From the NCBI GenBank assembly GCA_949592205.1, contig CATIUR010000001.1:405237750-405301749 (forward strand): a stretch of DNA of 64,000 bases, in the 5' to 3' direction. The notes below the pieces were generated by a model that was not told the DNA's origin, made no database searches, and saw only the letters and a list, made by a program, of their open reading frames with translations. Position 1 is the stretch's first letter, and every line of letters starts with the position of its first letter. Below, in pieces: positions 63,470-64,000 of this stretch. The position numbers and the translations under genes are program-made. This DNA comes from Helichrysum umbraculigerum. Taxonomy: Eukaryota > Streptophyta > Magnoliopsida > Asterales > Asteraceae.

Positions 63470-64000
63470 AATATTGACAACAAATAAGAAATTTTGATAT
63501 CATTTTAAAAACATTGTTAAAAACTGGTGTCATCAAAAGAGAGTAGCAAAGAAACCATACGATTATGCTAGATAATATGTATGAGGTTAAATTGGAGCAA
63601 AATTTAGAAACTGGTGTTATAATTGTGAAAGATTAGGAGATGAAAAATGAACTAGTAAGTGAAGCCATGATTGATTTCGCGTTATCTCCAACACGTAAAA
63701 AAAAAAAAAAAACCTTGATCGGAAAAAGTAGCAAAACGCGATACGATTTTGTGTAAGATTAAATGAGGAGAAAAAATAGTATACGGTGTGGATATTTTCA
63801 TCTAAACAAAATTTAACAAACCAATACAGACAACAAATAAGAAATTTGGGCATCATTTTGAAAAAATTGTAAAAAACTGGTGTCATCAAAAAAAAGTAAC
63901 AAAGAAACCATACGATTCTGCTAGATAATATGTATGAGGTTAAATTGGAGCAAAATTTTGAAAGTGGTGTTATAATTGTGAAAAGATTTGGAAATGATAA
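63470..64000. repeat. Higher-order repeat, copy 2 (10-monomer offset)
   Basis: Second copy of 59936-60470, cut by the window end. The monomer just before it (from about 63118) is also nearly the same, showing a further single-monomer duplication of about 352 bp. Confidence 0.85.

Larger units (their letters stand above)
59268..64000. repeat. Satellite array block 4
   Basis: Thirteen anchored monomers (59507, 59878, 60229, 60585, 60936, 61288, 61635, 61992, 62356, 62710, 63058, 63413, 63769), continuing past the window end. Several carry the variant AAATTTGGGCATC and AAAGATTAGGA. The array resumes directly after element E with the other half of the interrupted monomer. Confidence 0.97.

Noticed and set aside
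1..64000. tRNA, rRNA or host protein-coding genes
   Set aside because: None was recognised; every long frame belongs to a retroelement, and the only tRNA-related sequences are the 12-nt primer sites.

Overview
The window is repeat-rich nuclear DNA from a flowering plant. No host gene is recognisable. The AT-rich satellite, the plant-type Ty1/copia elements primed by initiator tRNA-Met, and the style of the third reading frame suggest a eudicot, quite possibly Asteraceae; the species cannot be fixed from the sequence alone.

The substrate is a tandem satellite with a monomer of about 350 bp. About 37 monomers (roughly 13 kb) survive in four blocks: 1-6080, 8683-9774, 22560-23681 and 59268-64000. 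Two higher-order duplications are visible, one of 12 monomers (offset 4193 bp) and one of 10 monomers (offset 3534 bp). The other ~51 kb are LTR-type insertions, each bounded by a target-site duplication (TSD): (G) a probable solo LTR at 6081-8682, TSD TATAC/TATAA; (A) a complete + strand copia element at 9775-22559, TSD ACAAA; (E) a probable solo LTR spanning 23682-59267, TSD TTGTA, which is itself split by (B) a minus-strand copia element at 23758-45331, TSD AATCA, and (D) a minus-strand copia element at 46595-58405, TSD TGCTG. (C), a minus-strand copia element at 31817-44355, TSD GGGGG, sits inside a G run in B's 5' LTR. LTR differences counted by eye give the order A (14/524), B (about 17/1039), D (3/681), C (1/409), so C and D are very young.

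A, C and D share one plan: LTR, primer site, long Gag with two zinc knuckles and a coiled coil, Pol (protease, integrase, reverse transcriptase, RNase H), a non-coding spacer, a long third frame (ORF3), polypurine tract, LTR. This resembles the Sirevirus (SIRE) group. ORF3 has no visible signal peptide or membrane segment. It has a conserved N-terminal domain, a basic nuclear-localisation-like patch, a coiled coil and a conserved C-terminal domain. Element B has a simpler Gag-Pol and only a poor ORF3-like frame.

The most interesting pattern is that each element carries its own short motif, often palindromic, repeated tens of times in its LTR and 5' leader and just upstream of ORF3: GCGACACAA in A, GCGACGTA in C, CAGCGAC/CAGTGAC in B, CAGTKKTAAC-like in D, CCGTATACGG in E. 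The position is conserved while the motif differs by family. Together with a nuclear-looking ORF3, this suggests a self-recognition (anti-silencing or transcription) system. A and C also share a predicted ~605-bp leader intron ending at the ORF3 start codon, and A, C and D share a splice-acceptor-like signal 23-24 nt after the gag stop. Both point to splicing-based expression.
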